Below are positions 19,033 to 27,636 of a DNA stretch of 64,000 nucleotides, piece by piece (within the stretch, counting starts at the first letter, position 1; each line of letters begins with the position of its first letter). The DNA is from Bradyrhizobium cosmicum (lineage in GTDB: Bacteria > Pseudomonadota > Alphaproteobacteria > Rhizobiales > Xanthobacteraceae). The notes under the pieces are model-generated. The model was not told the DNA's origin, did no database searches, and worked only from the letters and a program-made list of their open reading frames with translations. The position numbers and the translations under genes were made by a program. The stretch lies in contig NZ_CP041656.2 of the NCBI RefSeq assembly GCF_007290395.2, forward strand, positions 3,968,001 to 4,032,000. Reading direction: 5' to 3'.

Positions 19033-20205
19033 CTAGGCCGTTTCCGCCATCAGTTCGCGGCCGATCAGCATGCGGCGCACCTCCGAGGTGCCGGCGCCGA
19101 TCTCGTACAGTTTGGCGTCGCGCCAGAGACGTCCCACCGGGAATTCGCTGGTGTAGCCGACGCCGCCAAGCGCCTGGATCGCCTCGCCCGCCATCCACGT
19201 CGCCTTCTCGGCGGAATAGAGGATCGCAGCGGCGGCATCCTTGCGCAGTGTGCGCGCATGGTCGGCGCGGTCGCAGGCGCGGCCGACCGCATAGACATAG
19301 GCGCGCGTGGCCTGCCAGGTCGCGTACATGTCGGCGAGCTTGCCCTGCATCAGTTGGAAGTCGCCGATCGGCTGGCCGAACTGCTTGCGCTCGTGCATGT
19401 AGGGCACCACCGCATCCATGCAGGCCGCCATGATCCCGAGCGGGCCGCCTGAGAGCACCGTGCGCTCATAGTCGAGGCCGGACATCAGCACCTTGACGCC
19501 CTCGCCCACCTTGCCGAGTACGTTCTCCGCAGGCACCTCGCACTCGTCGAAGAACAGCGGATAGGTGTTGGAGCCGCGCATGCCGAGCTTGTCGAGATGC
19601 TGGCCGTGGGTGAAGCCCTTGAAACCCTTCTCGACCAGGAAGGCGGTCATGCCGCGCGGGCCGGCCTCCGGATCGGTCTTGGCGTAGACCACCAGCACGT
19701 CGGCGTCGCCGCCATTGGTGATCCACATCTTGGAGCCGTTGAGCACATAGCGGTCGCCGCGCTTGTCGGCGCGCAGCTTCATCGAGACCACGTCCGATCC
19801 CGCGCCGGGCTCGGACATCGCGAGCGCCCCGACATAGTCGCCGGAGATCAATTTTGGCAGATAGCGCTGCCGCTGCGCCTCGTTGCCGTTGCGGCGGATC
19901 TGGTTGATGCAGAGATTGGAGTGGGCGCCGTAGGACAGGCCGACGGCCGCGGAGCCGCGCGAGACCTCCTCCATGGCAACGATGTGGGCAAGATAGCCCA
20001 TGTTCGAGCCGCCATATTGCTCCGGCGCGGTCATGCCGTGCAGGCCGAGGTCGCCAAGGCGCTTCCAGAGGTCGGCCGGGAACAGATTGGCCTTCTCGAT
20101 CTCAGCGGCGCGCGGCGTGATCTCCGCCTCCACGAAGGCGCGCACGGTGTCGCGCAGCATGCTGATGTCTTCGCCCAGATCGAAGTCGATGCTCGGGATG
20201 TTCAA
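19033..20205 (-). CDS. ivd: Isovaleryl-CoA dehydrogenase
   Basis: A 390-residue FAD acyl-CoA dehydrogenase that oxidises isovaleryl-CoA to 3-methylcrotonyl-CoA. Motifs include [39 protein letters not shown], and [20 protein letters not shown], whose Glu is where isovaleryl-CoA dehydrogenases carry the catalytic base. The chain ends [17 protein letters not shown]. The codon at 20205 is TTG, but GGAGG lies eight bases upstream and the family N-terminus fits. First gene of the leucine-catabolic operon. Confidence 0.92.
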   Translation of the reverse strand: MNIPSIDFDLGEDISMLRDTVRAFVEAEITPRAAEIEKANLFPADLWKRLGDLGLHGMTAPEQYGGSNMGYLAHIVAMEEVSRGSAAVGLSYGAHSNLCINQIRRNGNEAQRQRYLPKLISGDYVGALAMSEPGAGSDVVSMKLRADKRGDRYVLNGSKMWITNGGDADVLVVYAKTDPEAGPRGMTAFLVEKGFKGFTHGQHLDKLGMRGSNTYPLFFDECEVPAENVLGKVGEGVKVLMSGLDYERTVLSGGPLGIMAACMDAVVPYMHERKQFGQPIGDFQLMQGKLADMYATWQATRAYVYAVGRACDRADHARTLRKDAAAAILYSAEKATWMAGEAIQALGGVGYTSEFPVGRLWRDAKLYEIGAGTSEVRRMLIGRELMAETA

Positions 20206-20280
20206 GGCGATTCCTCCGTCTTTTATCGCCCGAACCTACCTCCGTCCGGGCGCCCTGGCGGTCGAAAAGGTTGCATTTTC

Positions 20281-20294
20281 CGCCAAGTTTGGCG
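20281..20294. promoter_or_regulatory. Perfect inverted repeat upstream of AraC gene, possible operator
   Basis: CGCCAA-GT-TTGGCG is a perfect 6-2-6 inverted repeat 10 bases before the AraC-type start and 76 bases before ivd. It overlaps the ribosome-binding region of the regulator gene. It could be a binding site for autoregulation or an mRNA hairpin; neither is shown. Confidence 0.4.
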
Positions 20295-20304
20295 AGGATT
20301 TTTC

Positions 20305-21333
20305 ATGCCTTTTCAAGCCGCCACCGCAACGCCGCGCCGTGCCGTGACCCCCGCCGCCTTCGTCCGCGGCGTGGTCGCCGCCTATGCCCGCTACGGGCGG
20401 GACGCGGCCGAGGCCCTGGGCAAGGGCCAGGTCACCGAAGACCTCGTTCATTCCGGGGACGGACGTATCACGGCGGCCCAGTTCGAGGCACTGGCCGGTC
20501 ACGCCATGCGGGAGCTCGACGACGAGGCGCTCGGCTGGTTCTCGCGCCGGCTGCCTTGGGGAACCTATGGCATGCTGTGCCGCGCCTCGATCACGGCGCC
20601 CAATCTCGAAGTCGCTCTCAAGCGCTGGTGCCGGCATCACCGCCTGCTGACCGAGGACGTGCTGTTCGAGCTCGCGGTTGGCGACGAGACCGCGACCATC
20701 TCCATCCGCGAGCAGCGCGACCTTGGCCCGCTCCGCGAATTCTGCCTCGTCACCCTGCTCCGCTATGTGCTCGGCTTCTCCTGCTGGGCGGTCGATTCCG
20801 CCATCGCGCTGCGCGCGGCGGAATTTCCCTTTGCCGAGCCCGGCCATGTCTCGGTCTATCCGACCATCTTCTGCAAGAACCTGAGCTTCGATGCGGGCAG
20901 CGCCCGCATCGTCTTCGACAAGCACTATCTTTCGCTGCCGTTCACGCGCAGCGCGGCCGATCTCGACAGCATGCTCAAGGGCGCGTTGCGGCTGACCGTG
21001 CTGCCTTACAGGCGCGACCGGCTGCTGGTCGAGCGCGTTCGCCGCGTGCTTCGCAACGCGCGCGGCCGCAGTCTCGGCGCCGAGGATGTCGCAAGCGAGC
21101 TGGCGCTCTCCACCCGCACCATGCATCGGCGCCTGCGCGAGGAAGCAACCTCGCTGCGCGATCTCAAGGAAGAGGCAAAGTTCGAACTGGCAAAACGGGA
21201 GCTGATGCGTGGTCGTGCGCCGATCAAGCGCATCGCGGAGATCGCCGGCTTCCGCAACGAGAAGAGCTTTTCGCGCGCCTTCCGCAGCTGGACCGGCGCG
21301 AGCCCACGCGAGTTTCGCGGGCGCTATCGTTGA
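20305..21333 (+). CDS. AraC-family regulator, probably of the leucine-catabolic operon
   Basis: A 342-residue regulator. Residues about 20-210 form the Arabinose_bd-type (PF12625-like) ligand domain found in OruR/ArgR-like AraC proteins, and about 245-342 form the paired helix-turn-helix AraC domain (EDVASELALSTRTMHRRLREE and IAEIAGFRNEKSFSRAFRSWTG). GAGGA lies upstream of ATG 20305. Divergent from ivd by 99 bases, suggesting control of the leucine genes, possibly by a branched-chain intermediate; the ligand is inference. Confidence 0.87.
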   Translation: MPFQAATATPRRAVTPAAFVRGVVAAYARYGRDAAEALGKGQVTEDLVHSGDGRITAAQFEALAGHAMRELDDEALGWFSRRLPWGTYGMLCRASITAPNLEVALKRWCRHHRLLTEDVLFELAVGDETATISIREQRDLGPLREFCLVTLLRYVLGFSCWAVDSAIALRAAEFPFAEPGHVSVYPTIFCKNLSFDAGSARIVFDKHYLSLPFTRSAADLDSMLKGALRLTVLPYRRDRLLVERVRRVLRNARGRSLGAEDVASELALSTRTMHRRLREEATSLRDLKEEAKFELAKRELMRGRAPIKRIAEIAGFRNEKSFSRAFRSWTGASPREFRGRYR

Positions 21334-21405
21334 GTCCTGCAAGCGCGTACGGCCTCCGCGATCGAACGCAGAGGCCGCATTGTTACGCTAGTACCTATAT
21401 TGGAC

Positions 21406-21702
21406 TTAGTTCGAGTTGGTCTGGCCACCCGAACGAAGCTTGGTACGCGACTGCGTCTGCTTCGGCTGGAAGGCGAGCGCATCGTTGGTCTTCGCGCCGC
21501 CGGCCTGCGAGCACGAGCCGCCGATACCACCGGCCGCCTGCCGACAGGCTTCCATCGTCGGAAAGCCGCAACCGTGCGCGGCCTGGGCGCCATTGGTGAT
21601 ACAGTAGTCGTCGGCCCTGGCAGCCGGCGCGGTCATCACGAGAAACGCAGAGGCGAACAGCGTCGCAGCGGAGGCGACGAACGTCTTCGAGGTCGAGGTC
21701 AT
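21406..21702 (-). CDS. DUF3551-like small secreted protein
   Basis: A 98-residue exported protein. A signal peptide (about residues 1-30, ending ARA) precedes DDYCITNGAQ, GCGFPTMEACRQAAGG and GSC, the Cys spacing of DUF3551 proteins common in Bradyrhizobium. The C-terminus is a Gln/Ser/Asn-rich tail. AGGAAAAG precedes ATG 21702. Function unknown; disulfides in the periplasm are likely. Confidence 0.78.
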   Translation of the reverse strand: MTSTSKTFVASAATLFASAFLVMTAPAARADDYCITNGAQAAHGCGFPTMEACRQAAGGIGGSCSQAGGAKTNDALAFQPKQTQSRTKLRSGGQTNSN

Positions 21703-21937
21703 GTTGTCTTTTCCTGCTTGAGGGTCCCACAAAAGAATCCCCGGCATGCGACACATGCTGAGGTTCACACCTCGCATCTAGGCGGCGCACGGGCTCCGAC
21801 AATCACGGATCAGCGCATTACCGGACTTCCCAAATCACATGTCACAGTTAGGTGAGTTACTAACTTATAAATTCATAATAATCGAAACTATATTCCCTTA
21901 GCGGTCAGCCTTCCGAGTCGGAATTATTGTGCGCAGC

Positions 21938-22426
21938 CTAGGTTGCCGGCGCCGTCAGTTCCTGCAACGGCAGCGGCACATCCTTGGCGACGCCCAGCAC
22001 CGGAAAGCTGCGGACGTTTTTCACGTTCGGCATCGCGGCGAAATGCAGCAATTGCTGACGCATGCTTTCGACGCTCGGCGCGACGCATTTGAGCAAGTAA
22101 TCGGTGTCGCCCGAGATCCGCCAGCACTGCTGGATGCGCGGGATCGCGGCGATCGAACTCTCGAACGTCTCCAGCACCGGCTGGGCTTGACTGCCGAGCT
22201 GGATCGAGACGAACGACACCACTTCGAAGCCGAGCCGCCGCTCGTCGATGACGGCGCGCACCGCCTTGATCACGCCGCGGCTGAACAGCGATTTCAGCCG
22301 CCGCAGGGAGTTCGGCGCGGACACGCCGACGCGCAGCGCCAGCTCGTTGTTGCGAACCCGCCCGTCCTGCTGCAGCTCGGAGAGTATCTTCAGATCGACG
22401 CCGTCGAGCTGGTCACGCCCGGCCAT
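21938..22426 (-). CDS. Lrp/AsnC-family transcriptional regulator
   Basis: A 162-residue regulator with N-terminal helix-turn-helix (DLKILSELQQDGRVRNNELALRVGVS) and a C-terminal RAM ligand domain containing CWRISGDTDYLLKCVAPSVE. The ATG at 22426 is preceded by GAGGTAGGGG. Lrp proteins sense amino acids; its neighbours do not show the target. Confidence 0.9.
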   Translation of the reverse strand: MAGRDQLDGVDLKILSELQQDGRVRNNELALRVGVSAPNSLRRLKSLFSRGVIKAVRAVIDERRLGFEVVSFVSIQLGSQAQPVLETFESSIAAIPRIQQCWRISGDTDYLLKCVAPSVESMRQQLLHFAAMPNVKNVRSFPVLGVAKDVPLPLQELTAPAT

Positions 22427-22521
22427 CCCCTACCTCGTCATGGTCGTGTCATGCGAGGCAGCGAAGCACGCGGTGGTATTGGTGCCAAGGGCTCGCGAGC
22501 TCGGCGATTAGCCGCTCCCGT

Positions 22522-22604
22522 CGTCATGGCCAGGCTTGTCCCGGCCATCCCCGTTCTTTCGTCGCCCCAAAACGTGGATGCCCGGGACGCGCCCGGGCAT
22601 GACG
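22522..22604. repeat. Interspersed palindromic element, CGTCATGGCC type
   Basis: About 83 bases with inverted arms: CGTCATGGCCAGGCTTGTCC on the left and CGCGCCCGGGCATGACG on the right pair imperfectly, and internal GGCCATCC/GGATGCCC arms continue the fold. Lies between the Lrp gene and the NDUFS4-like gene. I recall this type from Bradyrhizobium intergenic DNA; it differs from the 9519-9606 type. Confidence 0.7.
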
Positions 22605-22626
22605 CCTCAATAGAGTCTGGCTGGGC

Positions 22627-22932
22627 TCAATGCGTCCAGGGCTCGCCGCGCCGGAACGAGAAATTGTCCGCATAGGCGACCGGGCGACGGATCGAATCCT
22701 GGGGCTCGATGACCTGGTAGGCGATGCCTTTGCGCTCGCAATAGGCGATGGCTTCTTCCTTGGAGTGGAAGCGCAGGGTGATCTGCTGCTTCATGTCACC
22801 GGACGAGGTCCAGCCCATCAGCGGTTCGACCGCGCGCGGCTGCTCCGGCTCGTAGTCCAGTTGCCATTCCTTGGTCTTGGACCGGCCGGATTGCATCGCG
22901 TTCTTGGCGGGCTTGAAAATGCGTGCGGTCAT
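22627..22932 (-). CDS. NADH dehydrogenase accessory subunit, NDUFS4-like
   Basis: A 101-residue protein of the ETC complex I (NDUFS4, 18-kDa) family that stabilises the NADH-binding module of alphaproteobacterial and mitochondrial complex I. Family features are ARIFKPAKNAMQSGR, the WTSSGD motif, TLRFHSKEEAIAYCERKGI and the closing YADNFSFRRGEPWTH. ATG 22932 fits the family N-terminus. It stands alone, as usual, away from the nuo operon. Confidence 0.9.
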   Translation of the reverse strand: MTARIFKPAKNAMQSGRSKTKEWQLDYEPEQPRAVEPLMGWTSSGDMKQQITLRFHSKEEAIAYCERKGIAYQVIEPQDSIRRPVAYADNFSFRRGEPWTH

Positions 22933-23193
22933 TGGCAGTCCGGGCCCTCTTCGTCTTTTCGTTCGAATTCGATGCGTCACGGTGGCAGTTGGTGGAAACC
23001 GTGGGCATAGATAGTATAGAGACACCTTTCGGGAACTGATCAGTGATTCCGGCCCCCGGGTCGCCTCACCGACGGTATAGTCATTATGCTGCACCGTGAC
23101 AATTGCGTACCCGCCTTCCACGCGCCGGGATCCCCACCCGGCAGCACCGCCACGCCAACCTCAGCGTAACCGCCCCTCCGAAAGCCCCCTCGC

Positions 23194-24372
23194 ATGGCCT
23201 TCCTGAACATCAGCGCTACCCTTCCCGAGAAAGGCCGCGACCTCAGGCTCGACCTGTTTCGCGGCGTCGCGAACTGGGCGATCTTCCTCGACCATATCCC
23301 TGACAACGTCGTGAACTGGATCACGACCCGCAACTACGGCTTTTCCGACGCCGCCGACCTGTTCGTCTTCATCTCCGGCTACACCGCCTCCTTCGTCTAT
23401 GCCCGGATGATGCTGGAGCGCGGCTTCATCGTCGGCGCCACCCGGCTCACCAAGCGGGTCTGGCAGCTCTACGTCGCCCATATCATCCTGTTCGTGATCT
23501 ACATCGCCTCGATCAGCTATCTGGCGCTGCGCTTCGGCGATTCCGAGATGATCAACGAGTTCAACGTCGCCGGTCTCGTCGACAACGCCACCGAGACGCT
23601 GCGCCAGGGCCTGTTCCTGCGCTTCAAGCCGCTCAATCTCGACGTGCTGCCGCTCTACATCGTGCTGATGGGGCTGTTTCCTCCGGTGCTGTGGTTCATG
23701 CTGCGCAAGCCGGACCTGACGATGGCGCTGTCGATCGTGCTGTGGCTCACCGCGCGCCACTACGGCCTGAACCTGACCGCCTATCCGGCCGGCCAGTGGT
23801 ATTTCAACCCGTATGCTTGGCAGGTGCTGTTCGTGTTCGGCGCCTGGTGCGCGATGGGCGGGGCGCGGCGCTCGATGACGGTGATCAACTCGCCGATCAC
23901 GCTCTGGTTCTGCATCGGCTATCTCCTGTTTGCGCTGGTCATGACCATGGCCGGCCGCTTCCCCAGCTTCGGCGGCATGTTTCCGGAATGGCTGTTCTCG
24001 GCGTTCAACCCGAACGACAAGACCAACCTTGCGCCCTATCGCTTCATCCACTTCGTCGTGATCGTGATCATGGTGATCCGCTTCGTCCCGAAGGAGTGGC
24101 CGGGCCTTGAGTGGAAGGTGTTCGACCCGCTGATCGTCTGCGGCCAGCAGTCGCTCGCCGTGTTCTGCGTCGGCGTGTTCCTGTCCTTCGTCGGCCATTT
24201 CGAGCTGTCGATGAGCTCGGGCTCGCTGCTGGCACAGATCTTCGTCAGCGTCGCCGGCATCGCGATTATGACCACGGTCGCCTACTATATCTCTTGGTCG
24301 AAGAAGCAGGACAAGCCGCTGAAGCCGCCGCCGGCCAAGCCGGTGGCCGCGCCGACCGCCAAGGCTGCCTGA
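23194..24372 (+). CDS. opgC: OpgC-domain inner-membrane protein
   Basis: A 392-residue protein with about ten membrane segments. The N-terminus (RDLRLDLFRGVANWAIFLDHIP) and FSDAADLFVFISGYTASFVYARMM are signatures of the OpgC family, which substitutes periplasmic glucans, for example with succinyl groups. The C-terminus is a Pro/Lys/Ala-rich cytosolic tail. Whether this copy modifies osmoregulated glucans is inferred from the family. Confidence 0.88.
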   Translation: MAFLNISATLPEKGRDLRLDLFRGVANWAIFLDHIPDNVVNWITTRNYGFSDAADLFVFISGYTASFVYARMMLERGFIVGATRLTKRVWQLYVAHIILFVIYIASISYLALRFGDSEMINEFNVAGLVDNATETLRQGLFLRFKPLNLDVLPLYIVLMGLFPPVLWFMLRKPDLTMALSIVLWLTARHYGLNLTAYPAGQWYFNPYAWQVLFVFGAWCAMGGARRSMTVINSPITLWFCIGYLLFALVMTMAGRFPSFGGMFPEWLFSAFNPNDKTNLAPYRFIHFVVIVIMVIRFVPKEWPGLEWKVFDPLIVCGQQSLAVFCVGVFLSFVGHFELSMSSGSLLAQIFVSVAGIAIMTTVAYYISWSKKQDKPLKPPPAKPVAAPTAKAA

Positions 24373-24546
24373 GCCCGCGACGCGCCTGCCCTCCAGGCGC
24401 GTCGTCGGGGTGGCCGTTCCGTTTTCGGCTGGTCCGGGATCGGATTGACCTGCGTCAACCAGAGGGGCGGCCGGCCGGAATAGTGTCGGCACGACATGCG
24501 CCGCCACATCAATGTCGGCGTCCTCCCCGTAGACAAGGCCAAACAC

Positions 24547-24945
24547 ATGCCCTCTCATTTTCACGCCGTGGTCTGGATCGACCATTCCCAAGCCAAGATC
24601 TTTCATCTCGGCTTGAACGGCTCGGACGAAGTCACGCTGCATCCGCAACTGGCAACGCGTCATCTTCATCACAAGGCCAACGAGATCGGCAGCGGTCATG
24701 CCGCGCCCGACAAGACGTTCTACACCGATGTGACCAAAGCCCTCGCCGATGCCGGCGAAGTCCTGATCATCGGACCGGCAAGCGCGAAGACGGAACTCGC
24801 CAGCCACATTCGCGCGCACGCGCCCGACATAGCCAAGCGGATCGTCGCGGTGGAAGCGGCCGATCATCCCTCGGACAACGAAATCGTCGCCTATGCGAAA
24901 CGGCATTTCAAATTGCCGCTGCCGCGCGTGCAGGCTCCGGGATAG
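24547..24945 (+). CDS. Conserved protein, eRF1/host-attachment-like ('translational machinery protein')
   Basis: A 132-residue soluble protein starting MPSHFHAVVWIDHSQAKIFHLG. The beta strand with H-x-x-A-K-I-F and later GEVLIIGPASAKTELASHI resemble the eRF1-domain-1/host attachment superfamily; I recall similar Bradyrhizobium proteins annotated as translational machinery proteins. AAGG lies upstream of ATG 24547. Biochemical role unproven. Confidence 0.65.
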   Translation: MPSHFHAVVWIDHSQAKIFHLGLNGSDEVTLHPQLATRHLHHKANEIGSGHAAPDKTFYTDVTKALADAGEVLIIGPASAKTELASHIRAHAPDIAKRIVAVEAADHPSDNEIVAYAKRHFKLPLPRVQAPG

Positions 24946-24981
24946 CCTGCGAGCAGCACCGGATTGAGACGAGGCGGTCTT

Positions 24982-25176
24982 TTAGGCCGCCTCTTCGCTG
25001 TCGAACTCCGTGAACTTCTTGTAGATCCAGTCGCGGCCGTCATGGCGGCGCCAGACCTTGCCATAGACGAACTGCCCGTTGATCGAGCGGCGCGGCACGA
25101 CCACGGTCCAGAGATGCCAGATCTCGGTCCAGCTCGACTGCCGACTGACGGTTCGGACGTTGCGATCGAAAGACAT
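24982..25176 (-). CDS. Small conserved hypothetical protein
   Basis: A 64-residue aromatic- and Arg-rich soluble protein (MSFDRNVRTVSRQSSWTEIW ... WIYKKFTEFDSEEAA). The ATG at 25176 is chosen because the upstream extension is not protein-like. A GAGGCGG/CCGCCTC hairpin (24971-24993) overlaps its 3' end. Function unknown. Confidence 0.6.
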   Translation of the reverse strand: MSFDRNVRTVSRQSSWTEIWHLWTVVVPRRSINGQFVYGKVWRRHDGRDWIYKKFTEFDSEEAA

Positions 25177-25923
25177 GACGCAGAACTCACAGGATACGAG
25201 CGCCGCGACGAACCGTGCTGCTGTGTGAGCACGGATTTCAGGCAACCATCGCGAGCCAGGACCGATCTGATAGCAGCCGCCAAAGCGGCCGCAACAACTG
25301 CTCGGCCTTAACCTAACCGGTCAACCTTACTTCCCGTGTACAGCCGGCCAGACCGGTTGAAAGCCCGCGTCGATCTTTCTAGAATGCATGCGTGATTTGA
25401 GAATGAGCGCGCCGTTTAGGCGTGCAGCGATTTTGAACTGACGCCGGATTTTGAACTGACATTTTTGAAAAGAATTGACGGGACCGGGGCGACCACAATG
25501 AATTTGCAGTGTGCATGGCTACGCTTGGCGGTGCGATCGACGCCGCCTGCTCCACCCATCAGGATGTCCGTTCAGCAGCCCCCCATGGCAGCCAACGACA
25601 ATCAGATGGTCTGGCCGTTCCTTCCGTTTCCGTTCGGCTGGTACGCAACGAACTGATCCTTCAAAAGCGCAACGCCGCGCAAGCGGAATATCATCGCTTG
25701 GCGGCGTCCGTTAGGTATTGGGCGCTGAAATCCCCAATACTGATTGGTCTACAGCGACAGACAAAGGTTCGATCGGTTTTGGCAATTTTGCGCCAGCCCG
25801 CCGGCCATAATCCCTTGAAATATCGCGCAGAAGTGGCGTTTCCATCAGAACAAGCGCTCAGGCTTCAGGCGGGGAACACACACTCGCCGGGACGCCTTAG
25901 TCCGTCCCGCGATCGAGACCGGC
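25177..25923. other. Long intergenic region with a short direct repeat and a doubtful ORF
   Basis: Nearly 750 bases without a firm gene. GATTTTGAACTGAC occurs twice, at 25429 and 25447, an 18-base direct repeat. A short frame at 25498-25656 on the plus strand ends in an aromatic MVWPFLPFPFGWYATN tail; its ribosome-binding site is poor and I do not call it. Nothing else stands out. Confidence 0.4.
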
Positions 25924-26298
25924 TCAGACGCCGGCGCTGGACGTACCCTGGGCATCGCCGCCGAGGGCGCCTTGCGCGTTGTAGGTCTGTCCCTTCTGAT
26001 TGCCTTGACCGGCTTGTGCGCTCGCAGAGGTCTCGACCTCGGTCGTGCCGTCGGAATAGGTGATCGTCGTGGTGGTGAGGCCGTCGATGGTGATGGAGAC
26101 CTCGCTGACGATGGTCTTGGTTGAGCCGCCACCGCCGCCCGAGCCCGAGCTGCCCTCCGCCGATTGCGAGGATGAGGCCGCTGACGTCTCCGAGGTGGCT
26201 GACGTCGACGATGCCACCGAAGATGACGTTGTTGCCGTCGGCTGGGACGTCGAAGCCGTCACGGCCGCACTGGATGATGCAATCGCACTGATCGACAT
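25924..26298 (-). CDS. Ser/Thr/Ala-rich low-complexity protein
   Basis: A 124-residue protein. The first 55 residues are almost all Ser, Ala and Thr, followed by a Gly-rich linker and a beta-strand-like block (KTIVSEVSITIDGLTTTTI). The rest is Gln/Gly/Ala-rich. No cleavable signal peptide is obvious. GCGAGG precedes ATG 26298. I do not recognise a domain; the composition suggests a surface or secreted protein. Confidence 0.6.
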   Translation of the reverse strand: MSISAIASSSAAVTASTSQPTATTSSSVASSTSATSETSAASSSQSAEGSSGSGGGGGSTKTIVSEVSITIDGLTTTTITYSDGTTEVETSASAQAGQGNQKGQTYNAQGALGGDAQGTSSAGV

Positions 26299-26572
26299 GA
26301 AAGCCTCGCTCGCAGGGAAACCACGGGCATCGCGCCGATCGCGCGCCCGGCTCTCCCTTCAACGCGGCGGGTGACCAAAGCAGGCGCCGCAGCTGCGAAA
26401 AGCATCGATGCAGCGCGCATTTCGGCTCCCGGGACGGCAACCAATCACCCGGCCGCGAGTTGCCGCTTCTTCCCACCTGTCCGGGGAAGCCGCGCGCGAC
26501 CGCCACCGGCGGCCGCCCGCGATGGATGGACAGTCATCTCGTCTCACGTCCGTGTGAGCAGGAGCGCGGACG

Positions 26573-26794
26573 GTGAATTTTCACGAGCGAGCGGAGACCA
26601 ATGAAGAGCAGGCCGCAAGGCAAGGGGATGCTGTGAGTCAGATTGATACGACTGAGAAACTCCGGGACACACCGGAGAGTGGAAACTCGCTGTTCGCGCT
26701 CTGCGGGCTCGGCGTGGCCGGAATTGCGATGCTGGGCTGGATCGGCGCCCTCGCCTGGATTGCCTGGCGCCTTGCGGGTTGGTTGTTGTTCTGA
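26573..26794 (+). CDS. Small single-pass membrane protein with GTG start
   Basis: A 73-residue protein. The start is GTG at 26573, supported by AGGAG eight bases upstream. Residues 1-38 are acidic and polar; residues about 40-70 form one hydrophobic segment rich in Trp, Gly and Ala (GLGVAGIAMLGWIGALAWIAW). Function unknown. Confidence 0.6.
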   Translation: MNFHERAETNEEQAARQGDAVSQIDTTEKLRDTPESGNSLFALCGLGVAGIAMLGWIGALAWIAWRLAGWLLF

Positions 26795-26844
26795 GGTCGA
26801 GCCTCAAAGCCTCGAGCGCAACCTTGGGGGTATCGAGCCGGGAC

Positions 26845-26921
26845 TGGTCGGGGCAGCTGGATTCGAACCAACGACCTGCAGTACCCAAAACTGCCGCGCT
26901 ACCAGGCTGCGCTATACCCCG
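26845..26921 (-). tRNA. tRNA-Pro (anticodon TGG)
   Basis: Cloverleaf read on the minus strand. The acceptor stem CGGGGTA pairs with TGCCCCG, the D-arm is GCGCAGCCTGGTAGCGC, the anticodon stem GCAGT/ACTGC encloses loop TTTGGGT with anticodon TGG, and the T-arm holds GGTTCGAATCC. The 3' CCA is encoded. 77 nt including CCA. Confidence 0.95.
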
Positions 26922-27006
26922 AATGTCCGGCGAGCCCCGTCGATACACGCTTCCAAAGCGGCCAGCAAGGCTGGCCCATGGATCTATTTGGGGTCTTATT
27001 GGGCGC

Positions 27007-27501
27007 TTACTTGCTGCCGAACAGGGGGTGGCCGACGCGGTCGCCGGGACGGATGCCGTATTTCTGCGCCGTTCCCGCCACCACTTCCAGAACGGCCCGG
27101 GCCGGGCCCTGGGAGGCGATGATCCTGGTCGACATCGGCTCGGTGTTCTCGGCGATGCGCAGGATGCGGCCGTCGGCGCGGATGAAGATCATGTCGAGCG
27201 AGACGAAGGTGTTCTTCATCCACATCGACACTTCCTGCTCGGGATTGAAGTCGAACAGCATGCCTTTGCCGTCGGCCAGTTCCTTGCGGTACATCAGGCC
27301 GGTCTGCTTCTCCTGCTCGGTCGTTGCCATTTCCACCGAGAAAACCTGCACGCCGTTCCTGGTGACGATTTCGAGCGGCTGGAAGCTGGCGGCACCGACG
27401 GGCGCGCTCGCGACGGCAAAGACGACGACGAGGATGGCGGCAAGCCACCCCTTTACTACGGACCAGACGGCATCTCGGTCAGGATTGATGGCAAAACGCA
27501 T
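27007..27501 (-). CDS. DUF192 family secreted protein
   Basis: A 164-residue protein. A membrane/signal segment (about residues 18-37, ending VGAAS) precedes the DUF192 domain, recognised by FSVEMATTEQEKQTGLMYRK, MLFDFNPEQEVSMWMKNTF and LDMIFIRADGRI. DUF192 is a compact beta-rich fold of unknown biochemical function. tRNA-Pro lies 85 bases downstream on the same strand. Confidence 0.88.
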   Translation of the reverse strand: MRFAINPDRDAVWSVVKGWLAAILVVVFAVASAPVGAASFQPLEIVTRNGVQVFSVEMATTEQEKQTGLMYRKELADGKGMLFDFNPEQEVSMWMKNTFVSLDMIFIRADGRILRIAENTEPMSTRIIASQGPARAVLEVVAGTAQKYGIRPGDRVGHPLFGSK

Positions 27502-27636
27502 CGGAAGTGCACTCGGGGCATGGGACTGCGACGTTCCTTACGCGGCGGTCGCCGGAAAGGAAAGAGGCGAGCCAGCTCGCCGACGCGCCTCTGCTCACGA
27601 TTGCGGGAATTGGCGAATGGGCGCGGCGGCGGCCTG

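Noticed and set aside
25429..25460. GATTTTGAACTGAC direct repeat as an attachment site
   Set aside because: Only two adjacent copies, with no integrase, tRNA or mobile gene nearby.
25498..25656. 52-codon frame ending MVWPFLPFPFGWYATN
   Set aside because: The aromatic tail is curious, but there is no ribosome-binding site and the N-terminal part is not protein-like.
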